Origin: Nostoc sp. 106C
Lineage (GTDB): Bacteria; Cyanobacteriota; Cyanobacteriia; Cyanobacteriales; Nostocaceae
DNA: 64,000 nt
Reading direction: 5' to 3'
NCBI RefSeq assembly: GCF_002154725.1
Contig: NZ_MTAW01000045.1
Location: 30,259 to 94,258 of the forward strand
The position numbers and the translations under genes were made by a program. Below are positions 34,659-45,175 of the stretch, piece by piece (position 1 is the stretch's first letter; each line of letters begins with the position of its first letter). The notes below the pieces were generated by a model, which did no database searches, was not told where the DNA came from, and saw only the letters and a list, made by a program, of their open reading frames with translations.

Positions 34659-35552
34659 TTAATTTTTGGAATCATGATCTTGACTAGTAGCTAATGCCGC
34701 TAATTCCTCTTGAACAGATAAAGGTTCATACCCTAACGCAAAAGCTTTAGAACTATCTAAAGAAACATCTGCTGGTCTAGGTGCTGCCATTTTTATATCT
34801 TGTTGTCGGCAACCTTGAAGTTTAGCACCAGTAATTTGAAATACCTCTACTAGTAGCTGACCAAAATCGTAACGCGAAATTCTTTCTTTACCACCTAAGT
34901 GAATCAATCCTTGCACTTTTTCTAACGCTAATAATAGTCCTTTGGCGGCAGTTGTACCGCTTACTGGTGTGCGGAATTCATCTATAAATAAATTTAGTTC
35001 TTTCCCTGCTTGTAAGGTTTCAATAAATGGCTGGATAAAGCTTTTAGCAGTGGGTGTAGCTGTACCAAACATTAATGGCATCCGACAGACTGCTGTATTG
35101 GGATATCTTTCTAACATACCTGTTTCAGCTTTAACTTTTTGCTCACCATAAATACTTACAGGACAAACTAAATCTGTCTCTTTATAAGGAGCATTTAAGC
35201 CATCAAAAACTAAGTCAGTTGATGTAAACGCGCAGGGAATTGCACGGTCGGCACAGAGTCCGGCTATATTGCAAGATGCTGTCACATTAATTTTGTATGA
35301 TTCTTGGGGATGAGTTTGACAAAAGTTAGGTTGAGAATGAGCAGCAGTATGAATAACTGCTGCGGGATTAATCTGATTAAATATATCTTTTAATTCTTGA
35401 AAATCAGTCAAGTTGACTTTTATCGTATTGACGCTAGGTATTTCTAGAGAATGAGAAAAATAAGTACCGTAAACTTCCCATTCTGGCTTTACTATCTGGC
35501 AAATATGCCATCCTAAAAAACCACTGGCTCCAGTAATTAATAATCTTTTCAT
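34659..35552 (-). CDS. NAD(P)-dependent SDR, dTDP-4-dehydrorhamnose reductase-like
   Basis: A 297-residue extended short-chain dehydrogenase. The N-terminal LLITGASGFLGWHICQIV is the cofactor-binding Rossmann motif. VIHTAAHSQPNFCQTHPQES, the Ser-Thr of FTSTDLVFDG and the YGEQKVKAE motif (catalytic Tyr and Lys) match the RmlD / dTDP-4-dehydrorhamnose reductase branch. It probably modifies a nucleotide sugar or related substrate. No rhamnose cluster surrounds it, so the substrate is open. Confidence 0.82.
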   Translation of the reverse strand: MKRLLITGASGFLGWHICQIVKPEWEVYGTYFSHSLEIPSVNTIKVNLTDFQELKDIFNQINPAAVIHTAAHSQPNFCQTHPQESYKINVTASCNIAGLCADRAIPCAFTSTDLVFDGLNAPYKETDLVCPVSIYGEQKVKAETGMLERYPNTAVCRMPLMFGTATPTAKSFIQPFIETLQAGKELNLFIDEFRTPVSGTTAAKGLLLALEKVQGLIHLGGKERISRYDFGQLLVEVFQITGAKLQGCRQQDIKMAAPRPADVSLDSSKAFALGYEPLSVQEELAALATSQDHDSKN

Positions 35553-35731
35553 ATCTATTTAAAAACGCTCTATTTCTAGATAAACTAGACAATATAGTAT
35601 CCTGATAGAAGATTTATATTCAATTTTTTAAACATATGAATACAGTAATAGGAGAGCGCTGCCAAACCTACTAATTTCTGTGTGTTTCCTACACCTACGA
35701 GTAAGTTTACAAATCAAATAGGAGTGCTAAA

Positions 35732-36475
35732 TTATTGAATCAAGTTTTGAAATCTTTTATCGCTACGTACTTTATTAAAATCTGAATCGGTTTTTGCTAA
35801 TTTCTGATATCTACCAGGAGCTAGTTTGATTGCCTTATTCAAGTTTATAATTGCTAATTCTACATTGTGCTGTAAAGCATAAGAACAAGCTTTATTGTAA
35901 TATGCTTCATGCTTATCTGGCTTAATTGCGATCGCTGTATCGTAGGATTTCAATGCTTCAGGATAGCGTTGCAGTTTTGTAAGAGCAATACCTCGGTTAA
36001 TCCAGGCTTCGTACTTGCTAGGTTTAAGAGCGATCGCTTTATCGTATGCTACTATCGCCTCTTGATAGCTTCGCAAAGATGTTAACGCATTGCCGCGATT
36101 ATACCAAGTTATATCCTTATCAGGCTTGATGCTAATTGCTTGATCGTAGGATGTAATCGCCTCTTTGTAGCGTTGTAGAGACGTTAAGGCATTGCCTCGG
36201 TTAATCCACGCTTCGGCAATTTTAGGTTTAAGAGCGAGCGCTTTATCGTATGCTGCGATCGCATCTTGGTAGCGATGAGCATCTAGCAGGTTATTACCTT
36301 GATTTAAGAAATCCTCTGCCTTTTGCGGTGATTTTGCTTTTATTAGAAGCTGGGCAACATTACTTTGCTGTACAACTTGTTTGGTATTTTCTGCCGTTGA
36401 ATTTGCCCAATCACTACAGCCAAATGTCGAGAAAGTGATAAAGCTAGAGGCAATCAAGCAGCGCCACAAGACCAT
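35732..36475 (-). CDS. TPR-repeat protein, exported
   Basis: A 247-residue protein. The N-terminal hydrophobic segment MVLWRCLIASSFITFSTFGC looks like a signal peptide, and the Cys at 20 could be a lipobox Cys, although the -3 to -1 residues (TFG) are unusual. From about residue 52 come five tandem 34-residue TPR units (AEDFLNQGNNLLDAHRYQDA, AWINRGNALTSLQRYKEAI and so on). DNA repeats with period 102 match. TPR arrays scaffold protein complexes; the partner is unknown. Located upstream of the SDR gene on the same strand, 179 bases apart. Confidence 0.82.
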   Translation of the reverse strand: MVLWRCLIASSFITFSTFGCSDWANSTAENTKQVVQQSNVAQLLIKAKSPQKAEDFLNQGNNLLDAHRYQDAIAAYDKALALKPKIAEAWINRGNALTSLQRYKEAITSYDQAISIKPDKDITWYNRGNALTSLRSYQEAIVAYDKAIALKPSKYEAWINRGIALTKLQRYPEALKSYDTAIAIKPDKHEAYYNKACSYALQHNVELAIINLNKAIKLAPGRYQKLAKTDSDFNKVRSDKRFQNLIQ

Positions 36476-37106
36476 GCTGTACCTACAGAAATCATAATAC
36501 GATGCTAAGACTTATTTCTCTTAAAAAATAGTATCAAACTACACTATTTTTATCAATTTTTTCTTTGATTTTTTAAGTTTTGATTTTTGCATAAAGATAA
36601 TAAAACGATAACATAATAAGCTTTAACAAGGCAAGTAAATTCGTTAGTTTAATATCTATACTCACCAAAAAATGGTCATACTATATTCGCCAACTACCTT
36701 AAGAAGTAGATTGCTAAAGGCATATTATGTTTTCAATTTGCAGAAATTTTAGACTTAATAAATTTTGGTTAACAATCAGAAAACAAAAAACTAAAACTAT
36801 GAGATGAGTGTTTAAAAAAAAGCTGTTGAAGGCAAGCAATGTTAAGTTTCACCTATTTTTATATCAGAGTTGGCAATTTAACACGAGACCTGCCAAATTG
36901 TTCTCCAACCAAATAAACTCCTGCTGAGAGAAGTTATTGATTTTCCTTAACGTCATATCCTCCAAAAAGGGGCATACTAATGCTGTTTCCTCGAAAAACA
37001 ATGATTTTCCCAACTTGAATAGAATTGCCATATTGCCTTAGCCTACCCTCTAGCAGTTAACATAAAACAGCTGTTGAACTGAGTATGCTGGGGCACAATA
37101 TAAAGA
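36476..37106. other. Intergenic region, AT-rich, possible decayed gene
   Basis: Divergent promoter region. On the minus strand about 36920-37045 reads LRQYGNSIQVGKIIVFRGNS and PLFGGYDVKENQ before a stop, with another coherent stretch, SAGVYLVGEQFGRSRVKLPT, after it in a different frame. Neither has a start. This may be a decayed gene, but I cannot confirm it. Confidence 0.3.
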
Positions 37107-38459
37107 ATGACGATTGAATCCAACTCCTCCAATTCACCAACCCCAGATCCCATCTCGGAAGAAGACTCGCAACCAGATGATTTTGATGGTGGGACAGGTG
37201 AGCATAATCTAACACCAGACGGGCTGGCTACACAACAAGCCTTAGCTGCGATTGCTGCTTTGCAATCTCCACAAAATACAGCAACTCTGAAACAAGCCCG
37301 TTCTTTCTTCAAATCACCAATAATTAATGTAGTTACGGTAAAGCCCAGGGCATTGCTGATTACTTTATTAGCGATCGCCATCACAATCATCGGACTTGCC
37401 CTAAATAACTGGCTAATTGGCATTTTTGGCACCTTAGTAACTTTAATTTTGTCTCTGGCGATGCTATTGCCTTGGTTGCAAACTGTAATCAGAGAATGGT
37501 TTTCACCCCAAGATAGAACACTGTTAATTGCCTTTGTAGGATTATTAGTAGGCATTATCGGCTTAGTGAAATTTTCCGGTTTGGGCGATCGCTTGTCTGC
37601 TTGGGGACTCAAGATTAATTGGGATGCTTCTGGGACATTGGCGGAGTGGTTTGGCGCTTTGGGGCAAATTCTGATCGCCATCATTGCTGTTTACGTGGCT
37701 TGGCGACAATACGTTATTTCTAAAGACTTGACAATTCAGCAAAATCTGCTAACAGTCCAACAAAATATTATTACCCAGCAGCAGACAATAGATTCTTATT
37801 TCCAAGGCATTTCAGACTTGGTATTAGATGAAGAAGGACTATTAGAAGACTGGCCCCAAGAACGGTCGATTGCAGAAGGACGCACAGCAGCAATTTTGAG
37901 CAGTGTCGATGGTAGCGGGAAAGCAAAGATTCTCCGCTTTCTTTCCCGTTCTAAATTACTCACACCCCTCAAACGCGATCGCCGTTTGGGAAGAGCGATT
38001 CTCAACGGTGTAGGCGGTTATGCCGAAGATCGCCTCGAAGGTGTGCGTGTCATCGATTTAGGCGTGATGCTAGCTGGCGCCGACCTGGCTGGCACAGATT
38101 TGCGTTGGACTGACCTCAGCGAAGCTAATCTTGTCCGCGCCGATCTCAGTGGTTGTGACTTGGTAAAAGCCAACCTTTCCCGCACCATCCTTTATGATGC
38201 CAAACTCGGCACCGCCGATCTTAATGGAGTTCGTCTATTTTATGGTGCAGCGGAAAAAGCATCACCCCGCAGCCGCACTGCACCACCAAACTATCAAACT
38301 GGTGAACATACTGGTGCTGTGGTTGAAAATGCTGATTTTACCGATGTACAACGTATGTCTGAGTCAGCGCGTTATTACTGCTGTGCTTGGGGCGGGGAAA
38401 AAACTAGAGGTACTATTCCTGGTGGCTGTGAAGGTATTCCTAATAAATTGGGGAGATAA
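37107..38459 (+). CDS. Membrane-bound pentapeptide-repeat protein
   Basis: A 450-residue protein. Residues 1-80 are acidic and disordered-looking. Four hydrophobic segments lie at about 82-100, 103-122, 135-155 and 180-200. A Gln-rich helical linker (QQNLLTVQQNIITQQQ) follows, then a cytoplasmic domain with pentapeptide repeats at about 318-375 (MLAGADLAGTDLRWTDLSEA, ANLVRADLSGCDLVKANLS). The C terminus has a conserved-looking RYYCCAWGGEKTRGTIPGGC with four Cys. General architecture (TMs plus pentapeptides) recalls HglK-like proteins of heterocyst envelope formation, but the domain order differs and I do not claim homology. Confidence 0.78.
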   Translation: MTIESNSSNSPTPDPISEEDSQPDDFDGGTGEHNLTPDGLATQQALAAIAALQSPQNTATLKQARSFFKSPIINVVTVKPRALLITLLAIAITIIGLALNNWLIGIFGTLVTLILSLAMLLPWLQTVIREWFSPQDRTLLIAFVGLLVGIIGLVKFSGLGDRLSAWGLKINWDASGTLAEWFGALGQILIAIIAVYVAWRQYVISKDLTIQQNLLTVQQNIITQQQTIDSYFQGISDLVLDEEGLLEDWPQERSIAEGRTAAILSSVDGSGKAKILRFLSRSKLLTPLKRDRRLGRAILNGVGGYAEDRLEGVRVIDLGVMLAGADLAGTDLRWTDLSEANLVRADLSGCDLVKANLSRTILYDAKLGTADLNGVRLFYGAAEKASPRSRTAPPNYQTGEHTGAVVENADFTDVQRMSESARYYCCAWGGEKTRGTIPGGCEGIPNKLGR

Positions 38460-38565
38460 TCAGGCAGTTGCTATAGTGGGCGTTGCCAGGGAGAACTATA
38501 TTGGGGTTCTTGGCGGTTCATGAAAATAAAACCTTGTTCACAACTTATATGCGATCGCTATATAT

Positions 38566-39198
38566 TCAATTGCTCGCTGTCAATTGACTAATATGTTTCA
38601 AAATTCTGAGGACATGATATAACTCATTGCCACGATTACGGACATCAAAAATATCGGAAGTGGCATAGCGAGGAGGATTACCTTTGAGCAGTTTAATAAA
38701 CATAAAGCTGCCGCCAGAAGTAATCATGCCAAATACTACATCTTGTAATTGGGGAGCAGCGAGCATATACGCCAAAATTTGGTCAAGTCCTGCCTCTACA
38801 GAATAAGCAACCTGTTTTGACTCAATGACTGTTACCCAAAATTTTTGATTCAGTAATAAGAAATCAATTCGTCCTTTGATGATGGTTTGTTTATCTTGTG
38901 TTTCAATTTCGATAGATTGTTCTACTTTGATGTGAAAAGGCGGTAAATAAAACTTACCAATAAATAGCAATGGCGATAAAACAATCGTGTTAACTGTATT
39001 TTCTAATAACGGTGGATAGTTTCGTAAATTGATGTAACCAGCCTTGATTTGATCTAATAGCTGCTTTTCAATATTTGTCAGTTCTGGTAAGTCCTCTTGC
39101 CACTCTCGAAAGAATTCTTCCGTATCAACTAACTCTAGTCCATAAAGCAATATCAATTGCTCAAGTGTGATCTTTTCCGCAGCAAGAGTGTAAACCAT
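38566..39198 (-). CDS. PD-(D/E)XK nuclease-like protein
   Basis: A 210-residue protein with a restriction-endonuclease-like core: the segment IKGRIDFLLLNQKFWVTVIE followed by SKQ gives the D-(x)n-ExK pattern, and GLDQILAYMLAA forms the following helix. Helical N terminus, AT-rich codons. Proteins of this kind are multi-copy in Nostocales and often labelled restriction endonuclease subunit R; nuclease activity is not shown. No methylase gene is adjacent, so it is not an obvious restriction system. Confidence 0.68.
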   Translation of the reverse strand: MVYTLAAEKITLEQLILLYGLELVDTEEFFREWQEDLPELTNIEKQLLDQIKAGYINLRNYPPLLENTVNTIVLSPLLFIGKFYLPPFHIKVEQSIEIETQDKQTIIKGRIDFLLLNQKFWVTVIESKQVAYSVEAGLDQILAYMLAAPQLQDVVFGMITSGGSFMFIKLLKGNPPRYATSDIFDVRNRGNELYHVLRILKHISQLTASN

Positions 39199-39383
39199 AA
39201 GTTAAGTTCCCTTGAATCTTAATCACCTTCAGCTTCTGAGTTCTCCGGTATCTTTTTGGCGGAGCGATCGCTTACGATACTCCTATACCAAAATCTTATT
39301 TTCTCATTGCCTACTATCATTAAATATAAGTTGTTGAGAATTTATTGTGGCTTAAAACCCTTACTATTTCGATGTTTTCAGAC

Positions 39384-40163
39384 TTAAGGGGAAAAGTCAC
39401 CTTCAGCTTGGGTAAGGATCTCCACGCCATCTTCAGTTACAGCTAAGGTATGCTCAAATTGAGCCGAAAGTTTGCGATCGCGCGTTAAAGCAGTCCAACC
39501 ATCGCTGAGAACTTCTACTTCCCAAGTACCTTCGTTGATCATTGGCTCAATTGTAAACACCATTCCCGGCCGCAAACGCTTCCCTTTACCGCGTGTACCG
39601 TAGTGAGGAATATCTGGTGCAGTGTGAAAAATATTACTAACGCCGTGTCCAACAAAATCTCGTACCACAGAAAAGCCTTGAGACTCGGCATACTCTTGAA
39701 TGGCTGCACCAATGTCGCCAATGCGGGCACCTGGTTTAACTTCAGCAATCCCTCGCCGCAGACACTCCTGGGTCACCTCTACCAACTTTTTCGCTTTTGG
39801 CGAAGGAGAACCAACCAAAAATGTCTTGGATGTATCGCCGTGGTAGCCATCAACAATCGGCGTTACATCAATATTAATGATGTCACCATCCCTGAGAATT
39901 TGTTTGGCATTAGGAATACCGTGACAAACTACCTCATTTACACTAGTGCAAATCGATTTCGGAAAACCCTTGTAGCCGAGAGGTGCGCTTTTTGCTCCAT
40001 GTGCTTGAGTCCAACGTTCGGCTTCATCATTGAGTTGCAGTGTATTTACCCCTGGCTTTACCATTGATTCTAAATGCTGCAAGAGTTGGGCTGCTAGCCG
40101 TCCCGCCTTACGCATCTTGTCTAATTCTCGTTGGGATAAAATAACGATTGTGTCGGTTTTCAT
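39384..40163 (-). CDS. map: Type I methionine aminopeptidase
   Basis: A 259-residue metalloprotease that removes N-terminal Met. All five metal ligands are seen: D99 in INIDVTP, D110 in HGDTSKTF, H173 in VGHGVS, E206 in TIEPM and E237 in QFEHTL. H81 in VCHGIP is the catalytic His. There is no N-terminal zinc-finger extension. It follows bvdR with a 17-base gap, so the two are probably co-transcribed. Confidence 0.96.
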   Translation of the reverse strand: MKTDTIVILSQRELDKMRKAGRLAAQLLQHLESMVKPGVNTLQLNDEAERWTQAHGAKSAPLGYKGFPKSICTSVNEVVCHGIPNAKQILRDGDIINIDVTPIVDGYHGDTSKTFLVGSPSPKAKKLVEVTQECLRRGIAEVKPGARIGDIGAAIQEYAESQGFSVVRDFVGHGVSNIFHTAPDIPHYGTRGKGKRLRPGMVFTIEPMINEGTWEVEVLSDGWTALTRDRKLSAQFEHTLAVTEDGVEILTQAEGDFSP

Positions 40164-40180
40164 AAACTTTTATTTATCTC

Positions 40181-41185
40181 TTAAATATCTTTCATAAATA
40201 TAGTTAAGCCTGTTTCAGCGGCTCTTTTGGCAGCTTCAGCAACTTTCAAAGTGTATAAGCTTGCTTCTGGAGTGACATACAAGGGACTGCCATCAAAAAT
40301 ACGATCTAACACCATAGTAGTGTCTTTGGCAAATAAACCCCTGCGAGTACCGACTTCTATCGGTGTTGTTTCCTCAGCTTGCATGAAAAATCCTTGATTG
40401 CCATCAAATATTAATCCACCTTTTTCACCATGAACTTCAAACTTGCGTTCTTGCTGCCAGAGGGTTTCGCCTTTGCCATAGACAACTTGTGCTAACAATC
40501 CACTAGTAAAGCATAATTGAGTAAGACAGAAGCAGGTTTGATAGTATTCCGGTTCTATTTGCCAAAATCGTTGATGGCAGTTAACTGTAAAGACTTCACC
40601 AAACAAATCAGTCAGACGATGTAATCGCGACAGCGCACCCATTAACGGAAACCCGAATAACTCATGGTTGTAAGTCCACTTACGGGGTGCAGGATACCTG
40701 GGTGAAATTGTGCTGTAACGGACATAAAAAATATCACCTACTTTTTCTATGTGTTGCTTCAACGCTTGATGCAATCCGCCTAAGATTTCAATGTGTTCGA
40801 CGTGTAGTAGTTTATTTTGGGCTTTCGCCAAAGCGATGATTTCCTTTGCTTCTTCCACATCTAAAGCCAGGGGATATTCGACAATTACGTGTTTGCCATG
40901 TGTAAGTGCAGCACGAGCGATCGCACCATGATCTCGATTAATAGTGGAGATAATCACTAGATCAATATCTTCTCGCTCTACTAGCTGTTGCCAAGAACTT
41001 ATCGCCTCAGCTTGGTAATCTTTGGCAAAGGCTTGCGTATTTTCAAGTGTATGCCCCGCGATCGCTACTAACTGCGATCGCTCATCATGCAGCAATGCTT
41101 CAGTCCGAAACTTTGCCGCATACCCAGTACCAACCAACCCCACCCGCACTTTTGCTGTTTCTAAAGTTGCCTCGGAATTATACAT
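40181..41185 (-). CDS. bvdR: Biliverdin reductase (Gfo/Idh/MocA fold)
   Basis: A 334-residue NAD(P)H-dependent oxidoreductase. The Rossmann motif is VRVGLVGTGYAAKFR (12-26). VIISTINRDHGAIARAALTH, HVIVEYPLALDVEEA, and LLHVEHIEILGGLHQALKQH with RYSTISPRYPAPRKWTY strongly recall cyanobacterial BvdR, as does the later YGKGE and RRGLFAKDT. BvdR reduces biliverdin to bilirubin and affects phycobilisome biogenesis. The assignment is from memory of the Synechocystis protein; a generic Gfo/Idh sugar dehydrogenase is the alternative. First gene of a bvdR-map pair. Confidence 0.82.
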   Translation of the reverse strand: MYNSEATLETAKVRVGLVGTGYAAKFRTEALLHDERSQLVAIAGHTLENTQAFAKDYQAEAISSWQQLVEREDIDLVIISTINRDHGAIARAALTHGKHVIVEYPLALDVEEAKEIIALAKAQNKLLHVEHIEILGGLHQALKQHIEKVGDIFYVRYSTISPRYPAPRKWTYNHELFGFPLMGALSRLHRLTDLFGEVFTVNCHQRFWQIEPEYYQTCFCLTQLCFTSGLLAQVVYGKGETLWQQERKFEVHGEKGGLIFDGNQGFFMQAEETTPIEVGTRRGLFAKDTTMVLDRIFDGSPLYVTPEASLYTLKVAEAAKRAAETGLTIFMKDI

Positions 41186-42033
<848 letters not shown>

Positions 42034-42098
42034 GAATTAGGCACCTCAATCATAAAATCTCTTGCAAGAGTTACTGATGGTGTATAACAGCAAAGCAG

Positions 42099-42130
42099 CA
42101 CAGTAAAGGAAAAAATTTTCCTTTACTGTG
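42099..42130 (+). terminator. petF terminator
   Basis: CACAGTAAAGGAAAA (42099-42113) and TTTTCCTTTACTGTG (42116-42130) form a perfect long palindrome followed by TGTTCTTT, 66 bases after petF. Confidence 0.8.
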
Positions 42131-42176
42131 TGTTCTTTAAAACTAATTTGGCAAAAAGTCTAATTTGACTTGAAAA

Positions 42177-42204
42177 CAGGAACACTGCCAATTGTGTGTT
42201 CCTG
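42177..42204 (+). terminator. Second hairpin downstream of petF
   Basis: CAGGAACAC (42177-42185) pairs with GTGTTCCTG (42196-42204), followed by CTTTATT. Probably a backup terminator, or one serving a short transcript. Confidence 0.6.
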
Positions 42205-42348
42205 CTTTATTAGTGAATTTATGTGGTGGTGCTAGTACCATTAATGATTTTCTCAAATTAATATCTTTATAATTCCCCCGTTTCTGTCTTCAAATAGTTC
42301 TGGGTCAAGGGTTATTGAGATTCATTATTTCTCCCTTGTCTCTTTTTG

Positions 42349-44016
42349 CTAAGGCTGAATTTCGTTGCTAAGAATTTTGATTTGAGTCCCAGGATAGTAG
42401 AATTGCAGAATTTTTGGACTTGACCAACCTAGCTTCGCTAAATTTTGTGCACCCGTTTGACTCAAGCCAACTCCATGTCCGAATCCCCCACCAATAAAGG
42501 CGTATCCCCACAGACTTGATTTTCCTTTGTTGAGGGGTTGGATATAAAATAGCGTGCTGATGGGAGCAGCAAAGGCGCTACGAACTTCATCTTTGTGTAA
42601 AGTAAAGACACCAATATCTGTTTTTACAGCTAGTTCAAGAATACGTCCGCTATCAGACCGCTTGAGTACGGCCATAGCTTGAATGGTTTTAAATTTACTG
42701 TAAGGACTTTTTTTCACCTGCAAAAATTTTTGCAAGCCCTTAGTAATATCTTCTATGCTGGTTTCTTTCCGCCAACGGAAAAGATCCCAGTCGCTTTCAT
42801 TAAATCCTTTTTGTAAGCTGATAAACTTCTGAAAGTTATTTTCATCAGCTAAATTTTGTCTAGACAAGTCCCAGATATTAATAGAAGCATCGACTACTGG
42901 CTTGAGATAGGGGCGATCCTCACCATTCCAAATATCGCTGAAGGAAGCAGTCACACCGCCATTGGTTGAGGAATAAAGCGCATCTACTAACTGGTTTTGA
43001 TAAGTTAATACCATGCCTTTGGTTGCCGCGATCGCCCGATCTGTATTGGGAGCAACGCCATTTAGCCCATAATAAACCTGGCAGTGAGTATCAGCACATA
43101 GCTGATAGTTATCTACAGCAAATCTACGTACATTTCTTAATACATAGGTGCGGGCGAGAATAGCCTGTGCTTCAACAGATGCCGTAGGTGCATTCGTACC
43201 AATTTCGTAAGGTACAACCCCTCGTAAGTAAGTTTCTAATGGCACTTCATTAACTAAAGTATACGTACCATAAGCATTGGGCTGTAAGTTCATCTGACCC
43301 GCGTAAAGACGAGCATTCTCTGGTTTGTCGGTTTTATTTACCCGAATCAAGTTTTTGTCAGTGCTAATTTTGACATTATTCCGACTGTAGTGTTTACCAT
43401 TGATTACCCAACTGACTCGCGGCAATTTTGGCGAAATTTTTGTATCCAGGTATGCCGTATTCTGACTAGAACCTTGTAAGCCCTGCAATAGTAGTCTCCG
43501 CAGTAGAGGAGTGTTGTAAACATCTCGTTTTGCCCACACTTGCCAGCGTTCTGGTTGGGCTATTTCTACCTCTATTCCCTGAGAACGCCAATGTTGGGCA
43601 CTATCCTCGGCAGTTTCAAAGGTACGGTAAGTACCTAAAACTAACACCTCATCAACTGCTGGTTGGGGTAAAGCCTGCATGGCTATTTCCAGCTTCAGGG
43701 GGTTCTGAGTGACTAGGGTTTGCTCTCGATTACCTGTCTTAAATCTCAGCTTTAAGCGATCGCCTTTGCTTGGTTCCAATTGCAGCTTGGCTGTGGGTTG
43801 TTCCCCAAATCTTTGTACAATCCCAATTTTTAATACCACATCCTTAGTTTTGCTCTCAGGGCCTGATGCAGCAGTTAGTCCTAATAGACAGAATGCCGTC
43901 AGTAGAGTCCGGGAAAAATTCCAGTCCGACATTTTTCGAGAAACTTGATTCTGCCCCTGGGCGCGGCGTTGGGGCGGATTCTCCAATTGCTTTGTAGCGT
44001 AGTGGTTTTGTCGCAT
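42349..44016 (-). CDS. SpoIID/LytB domain protein
   Basis: I take the ATG at 44016 (555 residues) because GGAG lies six bases upstream; the ATG at 44073 has no ribosome binding site, and an ATG at 43932 directly precedes the signal segment WNFSRTLLTAFCLLGLTAAS. The C-terminal half is the SpoIID/amidase-enhancer domain: VNEVPLETYLRGVVPYEIG, VEAQAILARTYVL, YSSTNGGVTASFSDIWNG, RPYLKPVVD and FIGGGFGHGVGLSQTGAQN. SpoIID enzymes are lytic transglycosylases acting on denuded peptidoglycan. An exported role in wall remodelling is likely. Confidence 0.88.
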   Translation of the reverse strand: MRQNHYATKQLENPPQRRAQGQNQVSRKMSDWNFSRTLLTAFCLLGLTAASGPESKTKDVVLKIGIVQRFGEQPTAKLQLEPSKGDRLKLRFKTGNREQTLVTQNPLKLEIAMQALPQPAVDEVLVLGTYRTFETAEDSAQHWRSQGIEVEIAQPERWQVWAKRDVYNTPLLRRLLLQGLQGSSQNTAYLDTKISPKLPRVSWVINGKHYSRNNVKISTDKNLIRVNKTDKPENARLYAGQMNLQPNAYGTYTLVNEVPLETYLRGVVPYEIGTNAPTASVEAQAILARTYVLRNVRRFAVDNYQLCADTHCQVYYGLNGVAPNTDRAIAATKGMVLTYQNQLVDALYSSTNGGVTASFSDIWNGEDRPYLKPVVDASINIWDLSRQNLADENNFQKFISLQKGFNESDWDLFRWRKETSIEDITKGLQKFLQVKKSPYSKFKTIQAMAVLKRSDSGRILELAVKTDIGVFTLHKDEVRSAFAAPISTLFYIQPLNKGKSSLWGYAFIGGGFGHGVGLSQTGAQNLAKLGWSSPKILQFYYPGTQIKILSNEIQP

Positions 44017-44125
44017 GAGTGCTCCAATGATACCATTAGCAGTTTTGCCCCAAGAGTTGCAAAATAAAGTCATAACGACTATGATTTATATATGGTCAAA
44101 AAAGGGAATTAGTTAGGAAACCCTT

Positions 44126-44389
44126 ATGGTTAAAATCCAAGAAATTCCACTCAATCAGATTAAGCGGCCGTTGCCCCGGACAAACGATCCGAATAAAGTA
44201 CAGGCTTTAATGGAATCGATTGCGGCGATCGGGCAGCAAGAACCGATTGATGTCCTAGAAGTAGAAGGACTGTATTATGGCTTTTCTGGTTGCCATCGGT
44301 ATGAAGCATGTCAACGTCTAGGTAAAGAAACAATCTTAGCTAGAGTCCGCAAAGCTCCTCGTAGCGTTCTCAAGATGCACTTAGCATGA
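44126..44389 (+). CDS. srx: Sulfiredoxin
   Basis: An 87-residue ParB-fold protein. The catalytic Cys is C56 in YYGFSGCHRYEACQRLG, the invariant sulfiredoxin motif. It uses ATP to reduce sulfinylated 2-Cys peroxiredoxins, restoring peroxidase activity. IKRPLPRTNDPNKVQALMES matches the N-terminal family signature. AGGA lies seven bases before the ATG. It is followed after 76 bases by the dps gene on the same strand. From memory, srx and a Dps gene are also neighbours in Anabaena. Confidence 0.93.
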   Translation: MVKIQEIPLNQIKRPLPRTNDPNKVQALMESIAAIGQQEPIDVLEVEGLYYGFSGCHRYEACQRLGKETILARVRKAPRSVLKMHLA

Positions 44390-44465
44390 GTTAATGTCAA
44401 TAGTTAATGTAAAAAGCAATTACCGACAACAGACAACTAAATAAATAACTGATTAGGAGAAAATT

Positions 44466-44957
44466 ATGCCATCTAAACCAGAAAGTCTAGCGTTGAATAT
44501 CGGTATTGATGATGCCAGTAGAACTAAAATTGCTGAAGGGCTATCTCGGTTGTTAGCTGATACCTATACGCTGTATCTCAAAACTCATAATTTCCATTGG
44601 AATGTGACTGGGCCAATGTTCCAAACTTTGCATTTGATGTTCGAGACGCAGTATACAGAACTAGCTCTAGCAGTTGATTTAATCGCTGAACGAATTAGAG
44701 CACTTGGTTATCCAGCACCGGGAACCTATAGCGAATATGCCAAACTGAGTTCAATTTCTGAAACTCCAGGAGTTCCTAAAGCTACGGAAATGATTCGCCT
44801 ACTAGTGGAAGGGCAAGAGTCCGTAGTCCGAACTGCACGGTCTGTCTTTCCTGTGGTAGACGAGGTAAACGACGAACCTACAGCCGATTTGTTGACTCAA
44901 CGGATGCAGGTACATGAAAAGACCGCTTGGATGTTGAGAAGTTTGCTGGAAGAATAG
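44466..44957 (+). CDS. Dps-family ferritin-like protein
   Basis: A 163-residue four-helix protein. [20 protein letters not shown] and [17 protein letters not shown] carry the inter-subunit ferroxidase ligands (H44 or H41, H56, D71, E75). Dps dodecamers oxidise and store iron with peroxide and protect DNA. AGGAG seven bases upstream is a strong ribosome binding site. With sulfiredoxin it forms an oxidative-stress pair. Confidence 0.93.
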   Translation: MPSKPESLALNIGIDDASRTKIAEGLSRLLADTYTLYLKTHNFHWNVTGPMFQTLHLMFETQYTELALAVDLIAERIRALGYPAPGTYSEYAKLSSISETPGVPKATEMIRLLVEGQESVVRTARSVFPVVDEVNDEPTADLLTQRMQVHEKTAWMLRSLLEE

Positions 44958-45033
44958 AGGAGAGTAGGAAGTGTGGGAAGTGTGGGAGAGGGTGGAGAGA
45001 AATGGGACAAGGTAGAAAAAGTAGGGGGTAAAA

Positions 45034-45175
45034 GAAATAACTATTGCCTTTTGACTCTTGACTATTGACTATTGCTCCTCAAGAGTGCTGAGTACCCAGT
45101 ACTGAGTTACTCACTTCTTGACTCAGAACTCGCAACTCAGAACTGTTTTGCCCTATGCCCAATTCCCCATGCTCC
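45034..45175. repeat. Mixed heptamer-type short repeats
   Basis: Successive blocks of TTGACTA, GAGTACTGAG-like, ACTCAGAACTC and TGCCCAAT repeats. The last block runs into the possible start codon at 45155. Non-coding Nostocales-type repeats. Confidence 0.6.

Larger units (their letters stand above)
42034..42348. other. Intergenic region with two terminators
   Basis: 315 bases between convergent petF and the SpoIID-like gene. It contains the two terminator hairpins listed below; I see nothing else. Confidence 0.5.

Noticed and set aside
37043..37684. 213-codon frame antisense to the membrane pentapeptide protein
   Set aside because: The plus-strand gene shows clear TM segments and pentapeptides; the antisense translation is rich in Ser, Pro, Lys and Cys with no pattern.
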